Shown here: piece after piece, positions 1 to 8,528 of the stretch | Layout of the letters: the number at the start of each line of letters is the position of its first letter | Numbering within the stretch: the first letter of the stretch is position 1 | Source: Victivallales bacterium | GTDB taxonomy: Bacteria; Verrucomicrobiota; Lentisphaeria; Victivallales; UBA1829 | DNA: 46,965 bases | Reading direction: 5' to 3' | Assembly (NCBI GenBank): GCA_016285345.1 | Contig: JAEEQN010000024.1 | Span: forward strand, 1-46,965 | The notes under the pieces: model-generated | What the model was told of the DNA's origin: nothing | Database searches by the model: none | Seen by the model: only the letters and a program-made list of their open reading frames with translations | Made by a program: the position numbers and the translations under genes

Positions 1-596
1 GCCCGGCTGGCGTCCCGATGCTCGCCGACATGTCCAGCGACATCATGTCCCGCAAGCTCGACGTCTCCAAGTTCGCCATGATCTACGGCGGCGCGCAGAA
101 GAACCTCGGCCCCAGCGGCATGGCCGTCGTGATCATCCGCAAGGACCTCGCGGAACGCACCCCGGCGAACGTGCCGACCATGCTCCGCTACGCGACCTAC
201 ATCGAACACAACTCCCTCTTCAACACCCCGCCGACCTTCGGCATCTACATCTTCGGCCTCATCACCGACTGGGTGAAGGACATGGGCGGCCTCGAAGTCC
301 TCGAAGGCATCAACAACAAGAAAGCCGAGACCCTCTATGCGGCCATCGACGGTTCCGACGGATACTTCCGCAACCCCGTCTGCCCGTGCAGCCGTTCCAA
401 GATGAATGTCGTCTTCCGTCTCCCCTCCGAAGAACTCGAAGCGAAGTTCCTCGACGAGGCCAAGGCGGCCGGCATGATCGGCCTGAAGGGCCATCGCTCC
501 GTCGGCGGCATCCGCGCCAGCATCTACAACGCCATGCCGCTCGAAGGCGTCGAGAAACTTGTGTCCTTCATGCAGGATTTCAAGAAGAACAACTGA
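1..596 (+). CDS. serC: Phosphoserine aminotransferase, C-terminal part (cut by window edge)
   Basis: PLP-dependent transaminase of serine biosynthesis, converting 3-phosphohydroxypyruvate and glutamate to O-phosphoserine; also used in pyridoxal phosphate synthesis. The open frame enters from the left edge (first full codon at base 3), so the N-terminal half is missing. The PLP-lysine region YGGAQKNLGPSG is visible near the start of the retained part, followed by the family block with HNSLFNTPPTF, and the C-terminal phosphate-binding stretch HRSVGGIRASIYNA. The reading frame ends in a normal family C-terminus (MQDFKKNN). It is 20 bp upstream of a CorA-like gene on the same strand, so the two may share a transcript. 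Cytoplasmic. The assignment is secure because several family motifs are present in order. Confidence 0.95.
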   Translation, partial: PAGVPMLADMSSDIMSRKLDVSKFAMIYGGAQKNLGPSGMAVVIIRKDLAERTPANVPTMLRYATYIEHNSLFNTPPTFGIYIFGLITDWVKDMGGLEVLEGINNKKAETLYAAIDGSDGYFRNPVCPCSRSKMNVVFRLPSEELEAKFLDEAKAAGMIGLKGHRSVGGIRASIYNAMPLEGVEKLVSFMQDFKKNN

Positions 597-616
597 CCTG
601 ACCGGATGGTGTCGTC

Positions 617-1549
617 ATGCTCGACCGCTATTCCGTACTGAACGGCCGCATCGCCCACTCGGACGAAGGCCTGATCCCCGTCGACATCTACGTGATGCCG
701 GACGGGGACGAACGCGCCTACCTGACCGACGAACTGGGGATCGATCCGCACACGCTGGCGTCCTCCACCGACCCGGACGAGACGCCGCGTATCGAGTTCG
801 AAGACGACTACATCGCCATCATCCTCAAGTACCCGAAAAACTATTCGGCGGACGACAACTTCCTCTTCCTCGTGAAATCCATGGGCGTCTTCCTCTTCGC
901 GGACCGCGTCGTGCTGGTCATCGACGAGGAGCTGCCCCAGCTTTTCACGGGGAGGTTCGCCACAAAGGTCTACACGAAGCAGGACGTCCTGCTCCGCATC
1001 CTGACCCAGACCATCCGCCACTTCGAGAGCCACCTGCGCGTGATCAACATGTGCAGCAACGACATCGAGACCCATCTGAACGAGTCGTACAACAGCAGCA
1101 ACCTGCTCGACATGTTCACACTGAAGAAAAGCCTGGTCTACTACGTGAACGCACTCAGCGGCAACCGGCGCGCCTTCGAGCGCATCCAGGTCGGCGCGTC
1201 CAAGTTCCAGTTCACGGAGGACAATATCGAGCTGCTCGAAGACCTCCAGATCGAAAACCGTCAGTTCCTCGATCAGGCGCAGGTGTACTCCCAGATTCTC
1301 TCCGGACTCGTCGACGCCCGGTCCAGCATCATCAACAACAACCTGAACGTGCTGATGAAGAACATGAACGCCATCGTGATCGCGGTCGCCATCCCGACCT
1401 TCTTCACAGGCGTTTTCGGCATGAGCGAGTTCACGGACTTCTTCTGCCGCGGACTCAAGTGGTACGTTTCCTACCCGCTCTTCTTCATCCTGATGACCGG
1501 CCTCGCGCTCTTCGTGTTCTGGCTGATCAAGAAATTCGAGAAACACTGA
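617..1549 (+). CDS. CorA-family divalent cation transporter with altered GMN loop
   Basis: Inner-membrane channel of the CorA Mg2+/Co2+ family: a large cytoplasmic N-terminal domain (about residues 1-240) rich in charged helices, then two C-terminal membrane helices (about 250-268 and 282-303) and a basic tail (KKFEKH). The length of 310 residues is normal. The hallmark GMN tripeptide at the end of the first membrane helix is here G268-M269-S270 within VFGMSEF. Asn is part of the selectivity loop in characterised CorA and ZntB proteins, so substrate or gating may differ. The ATG at 617 follows serC by 20 bp and an fmdB-like gene starts 8 bp after the stop, suggesting co-transcription. Family is clear; the transported ion is not. 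Confidence 0.85.
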   Translation: MLDRYSVLNGRIAHSDEGLIPVDIYVMPDGDERAYLTDELGIDPHTLASSTDPDETPRIEFEDDYIAIILKYPKNYSADDNFLFLVKSMGVFLFADRVVLVIDEELPQLFTGRFATKVYTKQDVLLRILTQTIRHFESHLRVINMCSNDIETHLNESYNSSNLLDMFTLKKSLVYYVNALSGNRRAFERIQVGASKFQFTEDNIELLEDLQIENRQFLDQAQVYSQILSGLVDARSSIINNNLNVLMKNMNAIVIAVAIPTFFTGVFGMSEFTDFFCRGLKWYVSYPLFFILMTGLALFVFWLIKKFEKH

Positions 1550-1557
1550 GCTGACTT

Positions 1558-1800
1558 ATGCCTATTTTCGAATACGAATGCAAAAAGTGCGGCCATCAGT
1601 TCGAGGCTCTGCTCAAATCCGCCTCCTCCCCCGCTCCCGAATGCCCCGAATGCGGCGCATCGGACGCCAAACGCCTGCTCTCCCGCTTCGCCGCCGCCTC
1701 AAAAACGGAGTTCGGCTCCTGCAAAATGTCGAAGGACTGCATGGCGGCCGCGCAGGGCGCCTGCGGTTGCGGCTGCGGCTGCGGACACCACCATCACTGA
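1558..1800 (+). CDS. FmdB/zinc-ribbon small protein with Cys/His-rich tail
   Basis: An 80-residue protein opening with the FmdB-family zinc ribbon: MPIFEYECKKCGHQFE with CxxC at residues 8-11, then a second CxxC (PECPEC) at about 29-32, so one structural zinc is expected. FmdB-type proteins are named as putative regulators but their role is poorly known. The C-terminus is unusual in composition, with alternating Cys-Gly pairs ending in four histidines (CGCGCGCGHHHH), a plausible extra metal-binding tail. It sits 8 bp after a CorA-like ion transporter and 3 bp before rsmA, so a metal-related role is possible; this is inference. Start chosen at the ATG giving the canonical MPxYEYxC opening. Confidence 0.8.
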   Translation: MPIFEYECKKCGHQFEALLKSASSPAPECPECGASDAKRLLSRFAAASKTEFGSCKMSKDCMAAAQGACGCGCGCGHHHH

Positions 1801-1803
1801 GAC

Positions 1804-2685
1804 ATGGTTAAAGCCGAACTCAAACCGCTTCTCGAACGCCTCGGCATCGCGCCGAGCAAGCGCCTCGGCCAGAATTTCCTCGTGGACGACCAGTTCCGCG
1901 CGAAGATCCTGCACGAGGCCGATCCGAGGCCCGGCCAGACTATCCTTGAGATCGGCCCCGGACTCGGAGCCATCACGCGCGGCCTCGTCGCCTCCGGCGC
2001 GGACGTGACCGCGATCGAGTTCGACCGCAAGATCGCCGAATACCTCCGCACCGCCGTCGTCCCGCTCGGTCTTCACCTCATCGAAGCCGACGCATGCCGC
2101 GTGAAATACGCCGAGCTTTTCCCCGGCGACTTCCGCGTGGTCTCCAACCTGCCCTACAGCGCGGGCACCATCGTCATCGCCAAACTGCTCGACCTCGAAA
2201 CGCCCCCCGCCGACATGCTCCTCATGCTTCAGAAGGAAGTCGCGGAACGGTTCCTCGCGGGGCCCGGCACGGCCGACTACTCCGCGCTCACGGTGCGCAT
2301 CTCCGCCGTCTACGAAGGCCGCATCGTCCGCATGGTCCCGCCCGAAGTCTTCTACCCGGAACCCACAGTCGATTCCGCCCTCTTCGCGCTCGTCCGCAAA
2401 CCTGTCGTGCCGCCGCAGAACATCCGCATCATCCTCTCCCGCCTCGCCCGGACCTCGTTCGCGCACCGGCGCAAGAAGATGTTCAAGCAGGCCGCCGCGG
2501 TCTTCGGCGCGGACGTGATCGCCGCCGCCATGGCGGACGCCTCGGTTGACCCGGACATCCGCGCGGAACGCGTCACGGTGGACCAGTTCATCCGCATGGC
2601 GGAATTCATTGCCGCACACGCTCAGACTCCGCCGGAAACGGCTCAGGACGACAATACAGACGCGGATGAGGATAACCAACAGTAA
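1804..2685 (+). CDS. rsmA: 16S rRNA (adenine(1518)-N6/adenine(1519)-N6)-dimethyltransferase
   Basis: RsmA (KsgA) dimethylates two adjacent adenines in helix 45 of 16S rRNA late in small-subunit assembly, using S-adenosylmethionine. Seen in the sequence: the N-terminal family signature KRLGQNFLVDD (about residues 19-29), the SAM-binding motif EIGPGLGAITR (about 49-60), an acidic residue after the second strand (AIEFD), and the catalytic NLPY motif (about 115-118, SNLPYS). The C-terminal domain includes RTSFAHRRKKMF, matching the family block that contacts rRNA. The 293 residues include a slightly long acidic tail (DDNTDADEDN). It starts 3 bp after the FmdB-like gene. Confidence 0.95.
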   Translation: MVKAELKPLLERLGIAPSKRLGQNFLVDDQFRAKILHEADPRPGQTILEIGPGLGAITRGLVASGADVTAIEFDRKIAEYLRTAVVPLGLHLIEADACRVKYAELFPGDFRVVSNLPYSAGTIVIAKLLDLETPPADMLLMLQKEVAERFLAGPGTADYSALTVRISAVYEGRIVRMVPPEVFYPEPTVDSALFALVRKPVVPPQNIRIILSRLARTSFAHRRKKMFKQAAAVFGADVIAAAMADASVDPDIRAERVTVDQFIRMAEFIAAHAQTPPETAQDDNTDADEDNQQ

Positions 2686-2721
2686 ATCCGCCTCGATTTC
2701 ACCTCAATCTTCTTTCTGACT

Positions 2722-3204
2722 ATGAGTAAAGCCGCCGAGTTCAAAACCAACGTCATGCGCATCCTGGAACAGGCGAAAGTCCCGTTCAGACACCACTGCT
2801 ACGTGGACTCCGGCGCGGTCTCCGGGCTTGAGGTCGCCGCCGCGCTCAATCAGGACCCGTCGCACGTATTCAAAACGCTCGTCACGGTCGAGAAATCCGG
2901 CGAACACTTCGTCTTCGTCGTGCCGGTCGATTCCGAGCTCAACCTTAAAAAAGCGGCGAAGGCGGTGAACGGGAAATCCATCGAGATGATCAAATCGAAG
3001 GAGCTTTTCCCCCTCACTGGATACATCCACGGCGGATGCTCGCCCATCGGCATGAAAAAGCAGTTCAAAACGGTCATCCACGAATCCGCCGCCAAGCTCG
3101 AAGTGATCTTCTTCAGCGCGGGCAAGATCGGATACCAGATCGAGATCGCGCCCGCCGACCTCGCGAAAGTTCTGCGTTTCACCTACGCCGACATCACCGA
3201 CTGA
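2722..3204 (+). CDS. ybaK: YbaK/EbsC-family Cys-tRNA(Pro) deacylase
   Basis: Trans-editing enzyme that hydrolyses Cys mischarged onto tRNA(Pro). The 160 residues cover the whole single-domain YbaK/ProX fold. Visible family features are HVFKTLVT with the conserved lysine at about residue 52, FVVPVDSELNLKKAA, and the GGCSPIGMKK block (about 104-113) typical of the YbaK subgroup. Cytoplasmic. It follows rsmA by 36 bp on the same strand and is the last gene of this run; a T-rich stretch just after the stop probably ends transcription. Assignment to the Cys-tRNA(Pro) subgroup rests on the GGCSP block and length; other ProX-like editing enzymes are the alternative. Confidence 0.88.
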   Translation: MSKAAEFKTNVMRILEQAKVPFRHHCYVDSGAVSGLEVAAALNQDPSHVFKTLVTVEKSGEHFVFVVPVDSELNLKKAAKAVNGKSIEMIKSKELFPLTGYIHGGCSPIGMKKQFKTVIHESAAKLEVIFFSAGKIGYQIEIAPADLAKVLRFTYADITD

Positions 3205-3485
3205 CACATCTTTTTTTCCCTTTTTTTTTCGCGTCCCTTTTCGTGTCTTTCTCTCTGTTTTTTCGTGGCAGTTATTGACAAAAGTCCGTTATTGTCCGCC
3301 GTTTTTTCTTCTTTCGGACGATATTTTCCGCCTCAAAAACCGGCTTCCTGGAGATTTTTGTTTATTTTTTGAATTTTTCGGGTTTTCACACTTGATTTTT
3401 CATCGCATCCGTGTATCTTTTTAGCGTCCTTTTCCCACCCCCTTCCCCATAGCCCGTTTTATATTTTTCAAGGCCAGAAGAAAAC
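3205..3485 (+). other. AT-rich intergenic region before the A2M gene
   Basis: No gene is supported here. Directly after the ybaK stop there are two long T runs separated by a few bases (3210-3230), compatible with transcription termination though no stable stem precedes them. The right half holds the promoter of the following macroglobulin gene at 3392-3419. A further TTGACA at 3275-3280 has no suitably spaced -10 box. Confidence 0.5.
3392..3419 (+). promoter_or_regulatory. Promoter upstream of A2M-pbpC
   Basis: TTGATT (3392-3397), 16 bp, TATCTT (3414-3419). The same pair of hexamers with the same spacing occurs before the GH51 gene, and TTGATT-16-TATAGT before the cytoplasmic GH43. The distance from the -10 box to the ATG is 67 bp. 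Confidence 0.55.
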
Positions 3486-6400
3486 ATGAAAAAAGCAGTC
3501 AATGCCACCACGTTCGTCGCCCTCGCGCTCGCAGCATCCGTCACGTACAACATCGTCCAGTACCAGCGCGCGAAAGGCATCCGCCCCGAAAGTCAGAATC
3601 AGGAAGACAATGCAGCCCAGTCCGTCGCGAACAAAGATGAAGCCACAGTCATATCCGCCGCGACAGCAGTACAGAATTCCGCTTCCGCAACAAAACCCGC
3701 GTCCGCAGCACAGCAGAGTTCCTCTATCACGTTCCGGTCCGCACGCTATGACAGGTATGACGACGAGCTCGAGATCTCCTTCTCGACCCCGACCTCACTT
3801 CCGTCCAAGCTCGCAAAGGACGCCATTGAGTTCACGCCCGCGGTCCCGAATCTCTCCTTTTACGCGTCCGGTTCCTATATCACGGTCAACGGCGGGTTCA
3901 AGCCCGGCGTCACTTATCGCGCCCGCGTGAAAAAAGGTCTCATGGACCGTTCGGGCAAGGCCACGCTCGAAAACGACGCGGTGTTCGACGTCACGATCCC
4001 CGAGCTGACGGAAAAGATTTCCTTCCTCACAGACGGCAGTGTGTTCCCCATCACCGAAAAGACGGTCGAATTCCCCTATTCCGCCAGAAACATCCGCAAG
4101 CTCGACGTCAAGCTCTACCGCGCATTCGACAACAACCTCAACAATATGTCGAACTATTACTGGGACGACCGGGTCGACACGTCCAACATGCTTCTGGTCG
4201 GCGAAAAGACCGTCACGCTCTCCGATCCCCGGAATGAAACAGTCAACCACATGCTCGACATCAACGACATCCTCGTGGTCAACGACTCCAATCCCAATAC
4301 AACGCGGCTCTTTTCCGCCACGCCCGGGTATTATGTACTTGAGGTCACGTACGACAGGCAGTCCGACTGGGGCGACTACACCTGCCGGGAGACCAAATAC
4401 CGCAATTTCATGCTTACCGACTTCGCGCTGGTCGCGGCCACGGTTTCCGACCCCGCCGGCGGGATCGTCCTCTACGCCCGCCGCATCTCCGACGGCAAAC
4501 CCGTCGCCGACGCCGAGATCGAGCTCTCTTCTGATAAGAATCAGCTACTCGCGAAAGGCAAGACGGACGCGTCCGGCAAGGTCGTTTTCCACGTCTCGCA
4601 GAGATCCATCGACAGACTGCATGCAGGGGAGAACGACAGCAATTTCCTGAACAGGACGGGTCAGTTCGGCAGCCTCTACTCCGCGACCATCCGCAAAGGA
4701 AAGGAATTCGCCTGGTTCCCGCTCGACCTCTACTCCGGCAAGAACGATCAGCTGCCGCGTGCATTCGCGTTTTCGGAACGCGGCATCGTGCGCCCCGGCG
4801 AATCTTTCCTCGCCGCGGCGTTCATCCGCGACCGGACGGACGCCGAGCTGGAAATCGGGCATGAAACGCCGGATGCGTCCAGCAAGGAGGGAAAAGACAA
4901 ATTGGGCTCCACTGTTACACTGGAAAGAGTTCCTGTCACCCTCACTGTCGTCGCTCCGGACGGTAAAGAGTTTTTCTCGAAACAGCTCACGCCCGACAAG
5001 AACGGATTTGTCTCGTCCGAGGTCAAGATCCCGGAAAACGCCGCGTCGGGCTACTACACGTTCCGTTTCGGCGTCGCCAAGCGCGCCTGGGGCGAATCGC
5101 ACATCCAGGTCGGCGCGTACGTGCCGGACCGCATCAGGACGAAGCTCGAACACGCCGTCCTGTCCGCCGGTCCCGCCGCCGTGAAGGAGCCGATTCAGGC
5201 GGTCCTCTCCGCGGACTATTATTTCGGCACGCCCGTGCCGTCCGCGTCCGGCAGGATATTCTTCGACTGCACACCGGGCGGGAAACGTCCCGACCACTGG
5301 AAGGACTGGACCGTCGGCGATGCCTCGCGCTTTAATTTTGACGAATACGAGACGACCGCGGTGGTCGAAAACGGCAAAACGAACCTCTCCCTGCCCTCGT
5401 TCGGCTCACGCGGCGTGTCGTATGATCCCGTGCGCGTCGTGCTTCAGGCGTCCGTGCAGGAACCCGGCGGACGCGCTGTGAGCGGATCCGACAACTTCAC
5501 GCTGTATCCCTCGGACTGGTTCATCGGGCTGAAACAGAAGGACGGCGCGGGCAACGAATGCCTGCTTGACCTGGCACTGCTCGCGACCGAACAAGGCAAG
5601 GCCGCCTCGCTCGATGACGGACGCGATATCCGGTTCACGGTGTACAAACGTGCCTGGGATTACGTGCTGGTGCAGGAAGGCAACGGCTACCGCAGGCGCT
5701 GGCAGGAGACCGTTTCCGTGGTGGAAGGCGCTTCGAAGACGTTCACGATCCCGCAGAACGCCGACCTCGCCGCCTACACGTCGCAGGTCTCGTTTGAACT
5801 GCCCTCCGGCTGCTACGACATCGTCGCGGAATACGGCGACAATATCCGTACGAAGCTCAACGTGTGGCATTCCGCGGGCGAATCCGGCCGTCGCACCGGC
5901 GATCCCTCCGAACTCGTCTTCAAGACCGACGCGAAGACCTACACGCCCGGCCAGACCGCGAAACTCACGTTCACCAGCCCGGTCGACGGCGAAGCGTTCG
6001 TGACGACCGGCGCGCTGCGTCTGGATACCGCGGAGGCGGTCAAGGTCAAGGCGGGTGAAAACACCATTGAGGCGAAGATCCCCGCGGATTGCCTGAACGG
6101 CCGCTATCATGTCGGCGTGTTCGCGGTCGGCAAACAGAACGGCGAATACATCCGCGCATCCGGCAACGCCAGCCTCGAACTCGACCATTCCGCCGCGCAT
6201 AAGCTCGACGTCGCGATCACCGTCCCCGGCATTGTCCGTCCCGAGACCGAGACGGATGTGACCGTGAAGCTCGCCAGCCTCGCGGGCAAGCCGCAGGCGG
6301 GACAGGTCTGCCTCTTCGCGGTCGACGAGGGCGTGCTCGCGCTCACTGGATTCAAGACGCCCGATATCTACAAGTTCTTCCTCCAGTCAGACAACTCGTT

Positions 6401-8528
6401 CATTAGCATGAGCGAGACCTACAGCGACCTCTTCCCGAACCTCAGGATCCGCCCGGACGGTACCATCGGCGGCGGCGACGCTCCTGAAGCCGCCAAGTCC
6501 GCGCTCGCCGCGTCCCTCCTGAAGATGAAGGACGCCGCGCGCGTCGTCGTGCCAGTCGTGAAGGTCCCGGAATCCGGCTCCGCCACGGTCAAGGTGAAGA
6601 TCCCGGACCACTCCGGTTCGCTCCGGTTCATGGCGGTCGCGAGCGCAACCGATGCGGTCGGCTCCGGCGACCGTGAAATGATCGTCCGCACGCCGGTCAG
6701 CCTCACGGTCTCCGCGCCGCGCGTGCTCGCTCCCGGCGACGAGGCGGTCATCAGCGTCCGCGCGTTCAATCACGACGCGAAGGACGGCGCGGTCAAGTTC
6801 ACGCTCGACCTGCCCGACACGCTCCAGGTCATGGGCGACCGGCCGCGCATCGACGCGCTGAAGGCGGGCGAAACAAAGGACATCTCGTTCCGCGTGAAAG
6901 CGCTCGACAAGACGGGCGAAGGCACGCTCGCCGCCACGCTGTCCGTCGGCGCGGAATCCCGCACGGAAAAGACCTTTATCACGGTCCGCCCCGCGACTCC
7001 GCCGCAGACCGTCGCGAAGTTCGCGTCCGTGGCCGCCGGAAAGGATTACACGCTCGATCTTGCCTCGGAATTCGTCTCCGTGGAAAGCGCCGACCTCTCC
7101 GTTTCCTCCTCGCCCGCGATCAGCGTGAAGGACGCGCTCGACTGGCTCAACGTCTACCCCTACGGCTGCCTGGAACAGACCGTTTCCGGCGCATTCCCGT
7201 TCGTCGCCACGCCGTCGCTCGTGAAATCCGGACTGCTTGACGCCGAGGTCGCGAAGACCATGCAGCCGAAAGTCGCGTCCGCCTACGCCCGCATCCTCGG
7301 CATGATGGTCGGCGACGGCGCGTTCGCCATGTGGCCGGACGTCCGCAAGGAATGGCCCGAAGGCACGGTCTACGCCTCGCACTTCGTCTTCGAGGCGAAG
7401 ACGGCGAAACTGGTCACGGTCGATCCCGTCGTCGAACGCAGCATCACGGCGTATCTGCTCCGCCTCGCGAACAGCGCGGGCAGCTACAAGCCCGAACTCC
7501 GCGCCTACGCCGCCTACGTGCTCGCCGCCGCCGGCAACAAGGATTTCGTCGTCCCGGCGCGCAACGTCCTCGCCGGAAGCAAGCCCGGATTCGCGCAGTT
7601 CCTGGCCGCGGCCGCCCTGATCCGCGGCGGTTACGCCGGAGAAGGCGCGGAACCGCTCCGCGCGTCGCTCGCCGATCCCAACTGGCTATACAAGACCTCC
7701 GACCTCGTCGGCATCACCGACACCTCCGCGCGCGCCGGAATGGTCCTGAATATTCTCATGAAGTGCGACCCGAACGGCAACAAAGACACCGCAGCCGAGC
7801 TCGCCGCGTTCCTTGCCGGACGCGTCCGTAAGGACGGCAACTGCTGGGGCACCACGCAGTCCAACGCCTGGGCCGCGATGGGGCTCGCGGCGTTCGCGGA
7901 GTATTACCCGCCCGCCGAACTCTCCGGCGCTGTAACCGGAGCCGACAGGACGAAGCATGAGCTTTCCGGCAAATCCCTCGCCGGATTCAAGCTGGCGAAC
8001 GGCGCGAACACCGTTTCCAACACTGGCAAGTCCGACTTCTTCGTGAAGGCGGTCGTCAGGGGCATCCCGAAGAACGCGAAAGCCGCCCCCGGCCCGATCA
8101 CGCTCAAACGCGAGTTCTTCGACGAGAAGGGCAACCCGGTCACCTCGCTCAAACACGGCGAGCTGGCGTTCGTCCGCATCACGGCGGATTCCCCCGAAGT
8201 GGTCGAGAACATCGTGATCTCCGACATCCTCCCCGCCGGACTCGAGATCGAGGACGAGGCGCTCGCCACGCGCATGAACGCCTCCGGCCGCATCCCGAAA
8301 AAGATCCTCATGAACAACCGTCAGGAGTTCAGCCGCACCGAAAAGCGCGACGACCGCTTCCTCGTGTTCGGCACGCTCTACGGTTCCGCGTACGCGATCT
8401 ACACGGTGCGCGCAGTCACGCCCGGCAAGTTCCTCATCCCGGCGCTCCAGGCCGAGGCGATGTACGATCTGGACATGAACGGCACGTTTGTTCCTGCGGC
8501 GGATGAAGACATCTTCGAGGTGAAATGA
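3486..8528 (+). CDS. Bacterial alpha-2-macroglobulin (thioester type)
   Basis: A very large envelope protein (1680 residues) of the bacterial alpha-2-macroglobulin family, thought to trap and inhibit proteases in the periplasm. The N-terminus has a hydrophobic segment (about residues 8-23) acting as signal or anchor; no lipobox cysteine is visible, unlike the E. coli YfhM type. A Ser/Ala/Gln-rich linker (about 40-80) follows, then macroglobulin-like beta domains. The conserved block with AVDEGVLALT lies near residue 950. The reactive thioester motif YGCLEQ is intact, with Cys1228-Leu-Glu-Gln1231, followed by the alpha-helical thioester domain and a C-terminal receptor-binding-like domain. The stop overlaps the pbpC start by 4 bp (ATGA), the classical A2M-PBP1C pairing. 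Confidence 0.93.
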   Translation: MKKAVNATTFVALALAASVTYNIVQYQRAKGIRPESQNQEDNAAQSVANKDEATVISAATAVQNSASATKPASAAQQSSSITFRSARYDRYDDELEISFSTPTSLPSKLAKDAIEFTPAVPNLSFYASGSYITVNGGFKPGVTYRARVKKGLMDRSGKATLENDAVFDVTIPELTEKISFLTDGSVFPITEKTVEFPYSARNIRKLDVKLYRAFDNNLNNMSNYYWDDRVDTSNMLLVGEKTVTLSDPRNETVNHMLDINDILVVNDSNPNTTRLFSATPGYYVLEVTYDRQSDWGDYTCRETKYRNFMLTDFALVAATVSDPAGGIVLYARRISDGKPVADAEIELSSDKNQLLAKGKTDASGKVVFHVSQRSIDRLHAGENDSNFLNRTGQFGSLYSATIRKGKEFAWFPLDLYSGKNDQLPRAFAFSERGIVRPGESFLAAAFIRDRTDAELEIGHETPDASSKEGKDKLGSTVTLERVPVTLTVVAPDGKEFFSKQLTPDKNGFVSSEVKIPENAASGYYTFRFGVAKRAWGESHIQVGAYVPDRIRTKLEHAVLSAGPAAVKEPIQAVLSADYYFGTPVPSASGRIFFDCTPGGKRPDHWKDWTVGDASRFNFDEYETTAVVENGKTNLSLPSFGSRGVSYDPVRVVLQASVQEPGGRAVSGSDNFTLYPSDWFIGLKQKDGAGNECLLDLALLATEQGKAASLDDGRDIRFTVYKRAWDYVLVQEGNGYRRRWQETVSVVEGASKTFTIPQNADLAAYTSQVSFELPSGCYDIVAEYGDNIRTKLNVWHSAGESGRRTGDPSELVFKTDAKTYTPGQTAKLTFTSPVDGEAFVTTGALRLDTAEAVKVKAGENTIEAKIPADCLNGRYHVGVFAVGKQNGEYIRASGNASLELDHSAAHKLDVAITVPGIVRPETETDVTVKLASLAGKPQAGQVCLFAVDEGVLALTGFKTPDIYKFFLQSDNSFISMSETYSDLFPNLRIRPDGTIGGGDAPEAAKSALAASLLKMKDAARVVVPVVKVPESGSATVKVKIPDHSGSLRFMAVASATDAVGSGDREMIVRTPVSLTVSAPRVLAPGDEAVISVRAFNHDAKDGAVKFTLDLPDTLQVMGDRPRIDALKAGETKDISFRVKALDKTGEGTLAATLSVGAESRTEKTFITVRPATPPQTVAKFASVAAGKDYTLDLASEFVSVESADLSVSSSPAISVKDALDWLNVYPYGCLEQTVSGAFPFVATPSLVKSGLLDAEVAKTMQPKVASAYARILGMMVGDGAFAMWPDVRKEWPEGTVYASHFVFEAKTAKLVTVDPVVERSITAYLLRLANSAGSYKPELRAYAAYVLAAAGNKDFVVPARNVLAGSKPGFAQFLAAAALIRGGYAGEGAEPLRASLADPNWLYKTSDLVGITDTSARAGMVLNILMKCDPNGNKDTAAELAAFLAGRVRKDGNCWGTTQSNAWAAMGLAAFAEYYPPAELSGAVTGADRTKHELSGKSLAGFKLANGANTVSNTGKSDFFVKAVVRGIPKNAKAAPGPITLKREFFDEKGNPVTSLKHGELAFVRITADSPEVVENIVISDILPAGLEIEDEALATRMNASGRIPKKILMNNRQEFSRTEKRDDRFLVFGTLYGSAYAIYTVRAVTPGKFLIPALQAEAMYDLDMNGTFVPAADEDIFEVK

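Noticed and set aside
1558..1800. C-terminal HHHH of the FmdB-like protein as a cloning tag
   Set aside because: The tail is preceded by a natural Cys-Gly repeat and followed by intact genomic context, so it is a natural metal-binding-like tail.
3275..3295. TTGACA promoter upstream of A2M
   Set aside because: The only AT-rich hexamer is 9 bp away, too close for a -10 box. The pair at 3392-3419 is properly spaced.
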